From: Campylobacteraceae bacterium
Lineage (GTDB): Bacteria; Campylobacterota; Campylobacteria; Campylobacterales; Sulfurovaceae
DNA: 8,210 nucleotides
NCBI GenBank assembly: GCA_027079365.1
Contig: JALWVW010000046.1
Coordinates: 1 to 8,210 of the forward strand
Reading direction: 5' to 3'
A program made the translations under genes and the position numbers. The notes below the pieces were generated by a model. It had not been told where the DNA came from, did no database searches, and saw nothing but the letters and a program-made list of their open reading frames with translations. Positions within the stretch are counted from its first letter, which is position 1. Each line of letters begins with the position of its first letter. Below are positions 1 through 5,792 of the stretch, piece after piece.

Positions 1-1201
1 TCTCTGCATGGGAGCGAATGAAGTGATTGATCTGCTCCAGCCCAATGGCCTCTATCTGCTTCAGCTCTTCTATCCTGTACTGCAATGGTTTACCATTATA
101 GTAGGCATTGAATGCATTACCTATGCGCTGCTGGAGCGTTTCATTTCTCAGTGGTTCGCTACCTACAAGAAACTGTTTGGCGGCATCCAGCTCTTCTAGG
201 GTGATTCCCCCAGAGACAAAGGTACGCACCACCTCAGTCACGACCTCTTTGGCCTCTGAGGCACTCTCCAGCTTGGTCTGGAGATGGCCTGTCATATAAC
301 TCCCCGTACGGTTTACGCTGAAGCTGGCATAGGCAGAGTAGGCAAGTCCTCTCTTGACACGGACTTCTTCCATCAGCCTGCTGCCAAAACCACTGCTTCC
401 CAATACAAAAGAGGCGACCTTCCCCAGGTACACTTCACTGCTGTCATAAGGCATATGATAAGGCGCACCAAAATAGAGATAGGCCTGCTCGGTGCTTGCT
501 GTCTGTACAGATATTTCCGGCTTGGAAATGGTCTCGATCTTTGAGAGTACCGGCACCTCGCAGTCTGGCAATACCGATATAACCTTCAGAACAATTTTCT
601 CCACCTCTTGCTCCTGAATATCCCCACCCAAAGCTACGATAAGGTTGTCAGCTCCCAGATACGATGCGATATAGCTTTGAATGTCATCCAACACTATAGC
701 ACTCACACTCTCTACTGTACCGCTGCTCGGATGTGCCCTGGGTGTATTTCTAAAGAGTACTTCTTTCAGTAGCACACTGGCAACATAGTCAAAGTCACTC
801 TGCTTTTGTGTCAGTGCTCCGATCATCTGCGTCTGCACTTTGCCAAATGCTTCTGCTGTAAGATTGGGATCGGACAAGAGCTTGCAGAGCATCTCAAGCC
901 CAAACGCAAACTCACTTTCCAGTGCTTGCAGAGAGATCACACATGTTTCAGCCCCTACAGAAGCATGCAGAGAGATTGCCCTGCTCTCCAGTGCCTCGGC
1001 AAAGCCTTCGCTTCTCATCTCTTTGCTACCTTCACCCAGAAGTTTGGTGGCCAGTTTTGCCACGCCAGATATCCTATCCGTCAATGTACCACTGTCCCGA
1101 AAAATAAGCTGCAGAGAAACCAGAGGCAGCTGCCTCTCCTGCTCAAAGATAACAGGAATGGTATGCTCACCTTTCTCTATCTGTATTATACTTGCCGGCA
1201 T
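1..1201 (-). CDS. M16-family (insulinase/PqqL-like) peptidase homologue lacking the zinc motif, C-terminus cut by window edge
   Basis: I translated this frame by hand: 400 residues read without a stop from ATG at 1201-1199 to the window edge. M16 proteins of the bacterial M16B type are about 410-440 residues, so probably only the last few tens are missing. The C-terminal half carries the M16 R/Y signature (RGLAYSAYA, residues 284-292, with R284 and Y288) after RLMEEVRV. The N-terminal half has GVAKLATKLLGEGSKEM at 46-62, where active members have HxxEH: K49, T52 and K53 replace the His, Glu and His. The usual downstream zinc-ligand Glu also seems absent (KVQTQMI, 121-127). This matches the R/Y-bearing, zinc-less subunit of two-component M16B proteases, so it may need an active partner encoded elsewhere. 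No signal peptide is evident. Its ATG overlaps the mqnC stop by one base (TGATG), with GGAG at 1210-1213 eight bases upstream, so it is probably co-translated with mqnC. The family call is firm; lack of activity is inferred. Confidence 0.88.
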   Translation of the reverse strand, partial: MPASIIQIEKGEHTIPVIFEQERQLPLVSLQLIFRDSGTLTDRISGVAKLATKLLGEGSKEMRSEGFAEALESRAISLHASVGAETCVISLQALESEFAFGLEMLCKLLSDPNLTAEAFGKVQTQMIGALTQKQSDFDYVASVLLKEVLFRNTPRAHPSSGTVESVSAIVLDDIQSYIASYLGADNLIVALGGDIQEQEVEKIVLKVISVLPDCEVPVLSKIETISKPEISVQTASTEQAYLYFGAPYHMPYDSSEVYLGKVASFVLGSSGFGSRLMEEVRVKRGLAYSAYASFSVNRTGSYMTGHLQTKLESASEAKEVVTEVVRTFVSGGITLEELDAAKQFLVGSEPLRNETLQQRIGNAFNAYYNGKPLQYRIEELKQIEAIGLEQINHFIRSHAE

Positions 1202-2262
1202 CAAAATCGCTCCAAAATCTTATAAGCGGTATTGCGCTTGGCAGGATGCTCACCAATATCACGGATTAGACGAATCATCTCATCCTGATGCATCTCATTG
1301 TGGGCACCCGCAGCGGAGACCACATTCTCTTCCATCATGGTACTGCCCAGATCATTCGCCCCAAAGAGTAGCGCCATCTGCCCAATATAGCTGCCTTGTG
1401 TCACCCAGGAGCTCTGGATATTGGGCACATTGTCCAGAAAGAGTCGTGCCACCGCCAAGTATCTCAGATAGAGATTGGCGCTTGTTTTACTGATGGTAGG
1501 CAGCTCTCTTTTGAGTGCAGTGTTGTCACTTTGATAACTCCACATAATAAAGGCCCTGAAGCCTCCTGTTTTATCTTGCAGTCTACGCACATGGTCAAAA
1601 TGCTCTACGATCTCACGGGTCGTTTCTACCGTGCCATACATCATTGTTGCAGTGGATTTGATACCCAGCTTGTGCGCCTCTTCATGCACTTCCAGCCAGG
1701 TATCCTTGTCAAGCTTTTTGGGTGCAATGATATCCCGTACTCGGTCAGAGAGTATCTCCGCTCCGGCTCCGGGGATAGAGCTGAGTCCCTTGGCTTGGAG
1801 TCGCGCCAGAACCTCTGGGATACTTAGCTTGGAACGCTGCGCGATATAATCTATCTCAATGGCCGAGAAGCCATGGATCGTTATTTGTGGATACTTCTGA
1901 TGAATATGCGCTACCAGATCCTCATACCACTCGATCTCCAGCTTGGGATGTACGCCGCCTTGAAAGAGTATCTGTGTCCCGCCGATCGCTACCAGTTCAT
2001 CAATCTTTTGGTCGATCTCATCAAAACTGAGGATATAGGCATCCTCTTTTTTCTCATGGGTATAGAAAGCACAAAATTTGCAATCTACCCAGCAGATATT
2101 GGTGTAGTTAATATTGCGATCCACCACAAAAGTTGTGACCTTTTTGGGATGCAGCTCTCTTTTGCGTGCCAGTGCCATCTGTCCCAGTGTTTTGAGATCG
2201 GCATTTTCGATGAGATCGACGGCTTCGTCGATAGTCATGCGTTTTGTTTTTTGTGCTGTCAT
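1201..2262 (-). CDS. mqnC: Cyclic dehypoxanthinyl futalosine synthase (radical SAM, menaquinone biosynthesis)
   Basis: MqnC cyclises dehypoxanthine futalosine in the futalosine route to menaquinone, the respiratory quinone of Campylobacterota. The 353-residue length fits the family. The radical SAM motif CxxxCxxC is C57-C61-C64 (NICWVDCKFCAFYTHE), preceded by the NINYTN stretch usual in MqnC. Other family blocks are GGTQILFQGGVHP (94-106), IPGAGAEIL (163-171), TATMMYGTVETTREIVEH (204-221) and GANDLGSTMMEENVVSAAG (301-319). The related MqnE and CofH share the last blocks, but the Cys-motif context and the QGGVHP segment favour MqnC. The ATG at 2262 has GGAG at 2269-2272, six bases away. Downstream the stop overlaps the M16 gene start by one base. 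Upstream a 99-base gap with palindromic repeats separates it from nusB; no clear promoter is visible there, although TAAAAT within the gap could be a weak -10. Assembly is presumably cytoplasmic with a [4Fe-4S] cluster. Confidence 0.95.
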   Translation of the reverse strand: MTAQKTKRMTIDEAVDLIENADLKTLGQMALARKRELHPKKVTTFVVDRNINYTNICWVDCKFCAFYTHEKKEDAYILSFDEIDQKIDELVAIGGTQILFQGGVHPKLEIEWYEDLVAHIHQKYPQITIHGFSAIEIDYIAQRSKLSIPEVLARLQAKGLSSIPGAGAEILSDRVRDIIAPKKLDKDTWLEVHEEAHKLGIKSTATMMYGTVETTREIVEHFDHVRRLQDKTGGFRAFIMWSYQSDNTALKRELPTISKTSANLYLRYLAVARLFLDNVPNIQSSWVTQGSYIGQMALLFGANDLGSTMMEENVVSAAGAHNEMHQDEMIRLIRDIGEHPAKRNTAYKILERF

Positions 2263-2277
2263 AGTTTACTCCAACGA

Positions 2278-2345
2278 GGGCAACCACAAGGGATTGCCCC
2301 TACATTTATTTTAAAATTCCGTAGGGGCACCCCTCATGGGCACCC
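2278..2345. repeat. Head-to-head pair of GTAG-headed palindromes (REP/BIME-like)
   Basis: Two related units face each other across a 17-base AT-rich spacer (2304-2320). The minus-strand unit (2303 to 2278) starts GTAGGGGCAATCCC and folds as GGGCAA/TTGCCC plus CC/GG with one bulged T and a loop CTTGT. The plus-strand unit (2321-2345) starts GTAGGGGCACCCC; its arms are GGG/CCC and CCC/GGG with a central mismatch, because the right arm reads GGGCACCC rather than the complementary GGGTGCCC. A 5' GTAG followed by a bulged stem is the layout of REP elements mobilised by RAYT (TnpA-REP) proteins. The pair fills most of the nusB-mqnC gap and could terminate, attenuate or stabilise the transcript. The structure is seen directly; membership of a mobile family is inferred. 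Confidence 0.6.
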
Positions 2346-2361
2346 AAGACACCATCACAGG

Positions 2362-2754
2362 TCATTTCCCAATCGCATCCAGTACCCCATTGATAAACTG
2401 CGGTGCTTTATCATCTGCCAACTCTTTTGCCAGCTCCACTGCTTCATTGATGATAATAGCTCTGTCTGTTTTCTCTATCAGTATCTCATAGGCACCCAGC
2501 CTCATGATCGCTTTTTCCACCTTGCCTATACCGTTATAATCCCACTCTTTGAGATGCTTTTCCACCTCTTCATCTATAACGATCAGATTGGCTATTGTGC
2601 CATCGAAAAGTCTATGTGAGAACTCTCTCTGCTTATTGCGTATCTTATCTTCTTCAAGAATCTCGTCAGAGAACTTTGCGATCTCTTTATTGCCTAGGTC
2701 ATAGGCGTAAAGCAGTCCTACAACAGCGGTTCTGACCTGATGTCGTGTTGCCAT
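2362..2754 (-). CDS. nusB: Transcription antitermination / rRNA processing factor NusB
   Basis: NusB binds boxA RNA together with S10 (NusE) in the rRNA antitermination complex. At 130 residues this is a normal all-helical NusB. The recognisable parts are the N-terminal helix with RHQVRTAVVGLLYAYDLGN (4-22), KVEKAIMRLGAYEIL (78-92), and the C-terminal signature INEAVELAKELADDKAPQFINGVLDAI (102-128, cited by position: I102 to I128, with the conserved NEAVELAK, FINGVLD). It follows ribH with a one-base TAATG overlap, so translation is probably coupled; no strong separate ribosome binding site is seen inside the ribH end. The same ribH-nusB order occurs in Helicobacter. Downstream lies the palindromic repeat pair and then mqnC. 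Confidence 0.95.
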   Translation of the reverse strand: MATRHQVRTAVVGLLYAYDLGNKEIAKFSDEILEEDKIRNKQREFSHRLFDGTIANLIVIDEEVEKHLKEWDYNGIGKVEKAIMRLGAYEILIEKTDRAIIINEAVELAKELADDKAPQFINGVLDAIGK

Positions 2755-3221
2755 TAGTCAAGCTCATTATAGAGATTGATCATCTCTATTAGTCCAGTCA
2801 TAGCCTCCGCACCTTTGTTGCCCGCTTTGGTGCCTGCTCTCTCTATTGCCTGCTCTATACTGTCCACGGTCAGTACACCAAACGACGCTGGCTTGCCATA
2901 CTTGAGTGTGACATTGGCCACGCCTTTGGTCGCCTCTGCTGAGACATAGTCAAAGTGTGGTGTAGCACCGCGGATCACCGCACCCAGACAGCAGACAGCG
3001 TCATACTTGTCTGAGGCCAATGCCTTATCCAATGCAAAGGGGATTTCAAAAGCACCGGGTACCAAGATCAGATCCAGATCCTCAGCATTGCCACCCAGTC
3101 TTGCATAGGCATCCTCGGCACCCTCCACCAGTCGGTCTGTAATAAAATGGTTAAATCTTGCGGAGATAATCGCGACTTTCTTGCTCTTGTCAACACTCAG
3201 GTTGCCTTCTACTATTTTCAT
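2754..3221 (-). CDS. ribH: 6,7-dimethyl-8-ribityllumazine synthase (riboflavin biosynthesis)
   Basis: Lumazine synthase condenses 5-amino-6-ribitylaminouracil with 3,4-dihydroxy-2-butanone 4-phosphate, the penultimate step to riboflavin, usually as a 60-mer or pentamer. The 155-residue length is typical. Visible active-site elements are ARFN (21-24, F23 stacking on the substrate), PGAFEIP (55-61), GAVIRGATPHFDYV (80-93, with catalytic H89), GVLTVDSIEQAIERAG (115-130, R128 for phosphate binding) and KAGNKG (132-137). The start at 3221 has AGGA at 3229-3232, seven bases away, and a TATAAT box on the same strand at 3249-3254. No room exists for an FMN riboswitch: only 41 bases separate it from the DUF3108 stop. 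It is the first gene of the ribH-nusB pair. Confidence 0.96.
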   Translation of the reverse strand: MKIVEGNLSVDKSKKVAIISARFNHFITDRLVEGAEDAYARLGGNAEDLDLILVPGAFEIPFALDKALASDKYDAVCCLGAVIRGATPHFDYVSAEATKGVANVTLKYGKPASFGVLTVDSIEQAIERAGTKAGNKGAEAMTGLIEMINLYNELD

Positions 3222-3248
3222 ATGTAAATCCTAATAAAAAATTACTGT

Positions 3249-3254
3249 ATTATA
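3249..3254 (-). promoter_or_regulatory. Probable -10 box of the ribH-nusB(-mqnC-M16) unit
   Basis: The minus strand reads GCGCTATAATACAG here, a perfect TATAAT. It would start transcription near 3242, leaving about 20 bases of leader with an AGGA site at 3229-3232 before the ribH ATG. The region where a -35 would sit falls inside the last codons of the upstream DUF3108 gene and shows no clear TTGACA, which is common for the vegetative promoters of Campylobacterota. Read-through from DUF3108 is also possible since no terminator separates them. Confidence 0.6.
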
Positions 3255-3262
3255 GCGCATCT

Positions 3263-3994
3263 CTACTTTGTGTGCTTCAGCACTACTTTCCCGAGAACCT
3301 TCACGCTGTCCAATACTACTTTACTCGCGATGCCATGCTTGTCGATAGCAAAAGTCAGATTTCCCTTGCCTCCCGAAAGGAATTTGCGTCGCATGTAGAC
3401 TTTGATGATCCCTGCGCTCATTTCACTGAGTATTTTACGCTCATTCTCAAGCTTTTTTCCAGAAGGAAAGAAAAACTTGAGTTTCCCGCCCTCTTTCTCA
3501 GCACCTGCCAGCGCGATTGCAAAGTGCCCCGAAGCGTGCTTTTTCTTATACCTTACGATATTATGATAGAGTGTGAGGATATCATTGTGGGCAAAGTACT
3601 TTAGTGTCTCTTTGTTCTCATACAGTTTTTTGCCTTTTTCCCATTTGGTTGATATCTTTGTGATCTTTTTTCTTTTGTAGTCAAAGAGATATCTTCTCAG
3701 GTAGTGTATGTGCTTAAATCGTTTTTCTATCTTATACTCTTTGGCAAAGTATTCTCCATTCTTGATACGCCCGAAAGAAGTATGTGTCTCTACCTGTCCA
3801 CCACTAAGCATTTTGACAATACCAGTAGCGCGCATCTTGACTTTTATACTGTACTGTGATTCACCGGCACTATACTGCACCTGCGCATCAATCATAGTAC
3901 CGACCAGCGTGCCTTTGGCAACATAATGAAGCCTGTCTGCTTCTATAAACATGCCAACCAAGAACACCAAGATCACTGCGATGCTTTTTTTCAT
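3263..3994 (-). CDS. Exported DUF3108-type protein of unknown function
   Basis: The 243-residue product starts with a signal peptide (MKKS, then hydrophobic IAVILVFLVGMF, residues 5-16, with likely cleavage near residue 19), so it is expected in the periplasm or outer membrane. The mature part is very basic and beta-rich. Its layout fits DUF3108: an early YxVxxKGTLVG strand (24-33), an aspartate-containing NDILTLYHNIVRY segment (137-149), and a C-terminal pair of strands ending in ASKVVLDSVKVLGKVVLK (223-240). The biochemical role of DUF3108 is not established. The ATG at 3994 has AGGA at 4000-4003 with a five-base spacer. It is divergent from the mechanosensitive channel gene and lies just upstream of ribH on the same strand. 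The family assignment is by recalled pattern, moderately secure. Confidence 0.78.
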   Translation of the reverse strand: MKKSIAVILVFLVGMFIEADRLHYVAKGTLVGTMIDAQVQYSAGESQYSIKVKMRATGIVKMLSGGQVETHTSFGRIKNGEYFAKEYKIEKRFKHIHYLRRYLFDYKRKKITKISTKWEKGKKLYENKETLKYFAHNDILTLYHNIVRYKKKHASGHFAIALAGAEKEGGKLKFFFPSGKKLENERKILSEMSAGIIKVYMRRKFLSGGKGNLTFAIDKHGIASKVVLDSVKVLGKVVLKHTK

Positions 3995-4063
3995 ATCATT
4001 CCTACTTCTCTTTTTCTAGCATATTCTACTATAATGTTATAAAACAAAGCCAAAAGAATTCCT
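3995..4063. promoter_or_regulatory. Divergent AT-rich promoter region between DUF3108 gene and mscS-type gene
   Basis: This 69-base gap must hold both start signals. On the plus strand, TATAAT at 4030-4035 (and TATAAA at 4038-4043) precede the channel ATG by about 20-30 bases, giving a very short leader. The plus-strand ribosome site is weak (AAAAGAA, 4052-4058). On the minus strand, TATAGT (4028-4033) or TATGCT (4018-4023) could be the -10, followed by AGGA at 4000-4003. The plus and minus candidate -10 boxes overlap, so the two promoters may compete. Confidence 0.5.
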
Positions 4064-5266
4064 ATGACAACTTCTCTGCCTACGGATCAGAATATCACAA
4101 AAACGCTCAATATCATTGATGGTATTGATATGGATATCGCTACTCTGGTACAAACTACACTGACGCCGTTTTACAATGCCTTTCCCTGGCTTGCCCATAC
4201 CTTTCTTGGTATCCCCCTTGGCAATCTTATTGCCGCTACACTGGTACTCTGCTTCTTCTTTTTTCTCAGAAAAGTATTTACACATATTGTCATGGCCTGG
4301 CTACAGAAACTTGCCAAAAAAACAGAGACTTTTTATGATGATCGGGTCATCTCTGCACTCAAGCATCCGGCAAGTTTTGCTTTTATTCTTCTTGGTTTCC
4401 ATCTCTTTTTTCTGTTGCTGCTCCACGAATCTGTTTTTATACAAAATATCCTCAATACTTTGGTAGTCTTTCTTATTTTCTGGGCGATCATTGCCGTGGC
4501 AGAGGCACTTCGCGGTCTTCTCAATCATGCTACAGACAGACTCAACCCAGATCTCTCCAGAGAGATGTCAGACTTTATCCTCAAACTGATCAAAATCTTT
4601 ATCGGTGGTATCGGACTGGGTGCCATGCTGCAGGTCTGGGGAATCAATGTCACTGCCCTGCTCGCTTCCTTGGGGCTGGGTGGCCTAGCATTCGCACTGG
4701 CAGCCAAAGATACCGCCTCCAACCTTTTTGGCTCTTTTGCCATCCTCGCAGACAAGTCTATCCGCATCGGAGAGTGGATCAAGGTTGATGGCGCAGAAGG
4801 GGTTGTGGAGGATATAGGCATGCGCACTACCAAGATACGCACCTTTGAGAAATCACTCATTACTGTCCCCAATCAAGTCATTGCCAATTCTCCGATAGAG
4901 AACTTCTCCCGTCGTGGTGTCAGACGGGTCAAAATGACGATTGGTATTACCTATGGAAGCACAGAGGCACAGCTACAAAAGATCATCCAGGAGATCCGCT
5001 ATCTCCTGCACACTCACGAAAACATCGCACAAGATGAAAGTGTCATGGTCAACTTCAAGGCCTTTGGAGAGAGTTCTCTGGATATCTTCATCTACTGCTT
5101 TACCCGTACCTCCAACTGGAAAACCTATATGGATATCAAGCAGGAGGTACAACTCAATATCATGAAAATCGTAGAAGAGAATGGTAGCAGCTTCGCCTTC
5201 CCTTCTCAGAGTATCTATGTTGAAAGCCTACCTATTGAAAAAGCACAGATTCTGCCAAATAAATAA
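4064..5266 (+). CDS. MscS-family small-conductance mechanosensitive ion channel
   Basis: Proteins of this family open under membrane tension and release solutes during hypo-osmotic shock. The 400-residue product has more membrane segments than the 286-residue E. coli MscS: hydrophobic stretches at about 50-69, 103-121, 127-149 and 173-192, then the pore-lining helix. The pore helix carries Gly/Ala packing (ALLASLGLGGLAFALAAKD, 198-216) followed by TASNLFGSFAILADK (217-231). The beta-domain signature follows with IRIGEWIKVDGAEGVVEDIG (233-252) and RTTKIRTFEKSLITVPNQVI (254-273). The C-terminal domain ends in FAFPSQSIYVESL (377-389), the usual FPxQ-type segment. The extra helices make it more like YnaI or MscMJ than MscS. 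An in-frame stop at 4040-4042 rules out an upstream start; M23 (4130) is an alternative. It is divergent from DUF3108 and convergent with the small lipoprotein gene. Confidence 0.93.
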   Translation: MTTSLPTDQNITKTLNIIDGIDMDIATLVQTTLTPFYNAFPWLAHTFLGIPLGNLIAATLVLCFFFFLRKVFTHIVMAWLQKLAKKTETFYDDRVISALKHPASFAFILLGFHLFFLLLLHESVFIQNILNTLVVFLIFWAIIAVAEALRGLLNHATDRLNPDLSREMSDFILKLIKIFIGGIGLGAMLQVWGINVTALLASLGLGGLAFALAAKDTASNLFGSFAILADKSIRIGEWIKVDGAEGVVEDIGMRTTKIRTFEKSLITVPNQVIANSPIENFSRRGVRRVKMTIGITYGSTEAQLQKIIQEIRYLLHTHENIAQDESVMVNFKAFGESSLDIFIYCFTRTSNWKTYMDIKQEVQLNIMKIVEENGSSFAFPSQSIYVESLPIEKAQILPNK

Positions 5267-5287
5267 TCCGATCCAAATCTGGATAAA

Positions 5288-5316
5288 GAGTTGGCCATAG
5301 TCAACTCAACTTCTTT
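5288..5316. terminator. Weak hairpin between convergent genes, possible terminator
   Basis: GAGTTG (5288-5293) pairs with CAACTC (5302-5307) around an eight-base loop, followed on the plus strand by AACTTCTTTTTAT, a T-rich run that begins four bases after the stem. It sits after the channel gene stop (5266) and overlaps the stop codon of the converging lipoprotein gene. On the minus strand the stem is followed only by TTT. A second small hairpin (ATCCA/TGGAT, 5271-5284) precedes it. The stem is short and AT-containing, so termination is uncertain. Confidence 0.35.
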
Positions 5317-5603
5317 TTATCCCGCTCAAGTATCTTGCTCTTACGAAAAAAACACTCTTTGTAGCCATCATCCCAGCCCTCTTTGTACTTGGATTTTGTG
5401 AGATATTTTCGGGCATCTTTTTGCATCTGCGCCTCTAAAGATCCGGCTTCTTTTTCACCTGTAGCACACCCATCACCATACCCCTGCGAGTAGCTTGCAC
5501 CTCGGCTATTTTGTATCATATCCTGTTCAGAGGAACCACATCCTGGTATTATAAAAAACATAGAAACAAACCATACAATCTCACCTAACTTTATGAAGCC
5601 CAA
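5301..5603 (-). CDS. Small predicted lipoprotein with duplicated GxxDG motif, unknown function
   Basis: The 100-residue product starts at TTG (5603-5601), supported by a strong AAGGAG at 5612-5617 eight bases upstream; no ATG candidate has a comparable site. Residues 7-20 are hydrophobic and lead to IIPGC, a lipobox with C22 as the likely lipidated cysteine. The mature 79 residues are polar and contain two similar blocks: YSQGYGDGCATG (38-49) and YKEGWDDGYKEC (73-84). Each has aromatic-Gly-aromatic/x-Asp-Gly spacing and a nearby Cys (C46, C84), suggesting a repeat or a Cys pair. The tail is very basic (RKSKILERDKKKLS, 87-100). I recognise no characterised family. It converges on the channel gene and is divergent from der. 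The reading frame is well supported by start signals; function is unknown. Confidence 0.72.
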   Translation of the reverse strand: MGFIKLGEIVWFVSMFFIIPGCGSSEQDMIQNSRGASYSQGYGDGCATGEKEAGSLEAQMQKDARKYLTKSKYKEGWDDGYKECFFRKSKILERDKKKLS

Positions 5604-5637
5604 AGCACTTTCTCCTTTTTGGGTTTATATGGCACAC

Positions 5638-5646
5638 ATTATAGCA
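5638..5646 (-). promoter_or_regulatory. Extended -10 promoter of the small lipoprotein gene
   Basis: The minus strand reads TGCTATAAT, an extended -10 (TGn-TATAAT). It would start transcription near 5631, about 15 bases before the AAGGAG site of the lipoprotein gene. A second AT-rich hexamer (TATAAA, 5624-5629) is too close to the ribosome site to be a likely -10. Confidence 0.6.
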
Positions 5647-5678
5647 AACTGCTATTCAAAACGGGTTATACAACTCTA

Positions 5679-5687
5679 TGGTATAAT
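5679..5687 (+). promoter_or_regulatory. Extended -10 promoter upstream of der
   Basis: The plus strand reads TGGTATAAT, again an extended -10. Start of transcription would be near 5694, giving a leader of about 85 bases before der that contains the 21-codon upstream ORF. No good TTGACA lies 17 bases upstream. The divergent lipoprotein promoter is only about 33 bases away, so their upstream regions overlap. Confidence 0.6.
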
Positions 5688-5726
5688 GCCGCCACCAAAA
5701 CATGCACCACAGAAAGAGTATTAATC

Positions 5727-5792
5727 ATGCAACAGCAAACACGCATACGCGTTAAAACACCCTACAGCAAGGCAATACATGCCAAGTCTTAA
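5727..5792 (+). CDS. Possible 21-residue upstream ORF overlapping the der start
   Basis: ATG at 5727 opens a 21-codon frame (MQQQTRIRVKTPYSKAIHAK plus S, then TAA at 5790-5792) in a different frame from der, ending 14 bases past the der ATG. A GAAAGAG stretch at 5712-5718 lies eight bases upstream. The peptide is basic (six Arg/Lys residues). Ribosomes translating it would cross the der ribosome site, so it could couple or modulate der translation. It lies entirely within the predicted der leader. A chance ORF is also quite possible at this length. Confidence 0.3.
   Translation: MQQQTRIRVKTPYSKAIHAKS

Noticed and set aside
806..1493. Two long plus-strand open frames (139 and 217 codons)
   Set aside because: They are antisense to the M16 homologue and the mqnC 3' end and look like reverse-complement artefacts (Ser/Cys/Pro-rich, no motifs).
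1873..2619. A 248-codon open frame on the plus strand
   Set aside because: It lies antisense to mqnC and nusB, crosses the repeat-containing gap, and encodes a Cys/His/Phe-rich sequence with no recognisable domain; the opposite strand holds clear family members.
3222..3262. FMN riboswitch before ribH
   Set aside because: Only 41 bases lie between the DUF3108 stop and ribH, far too short for the roughly 120-base RFN element, and none of its conserved helices are seen.
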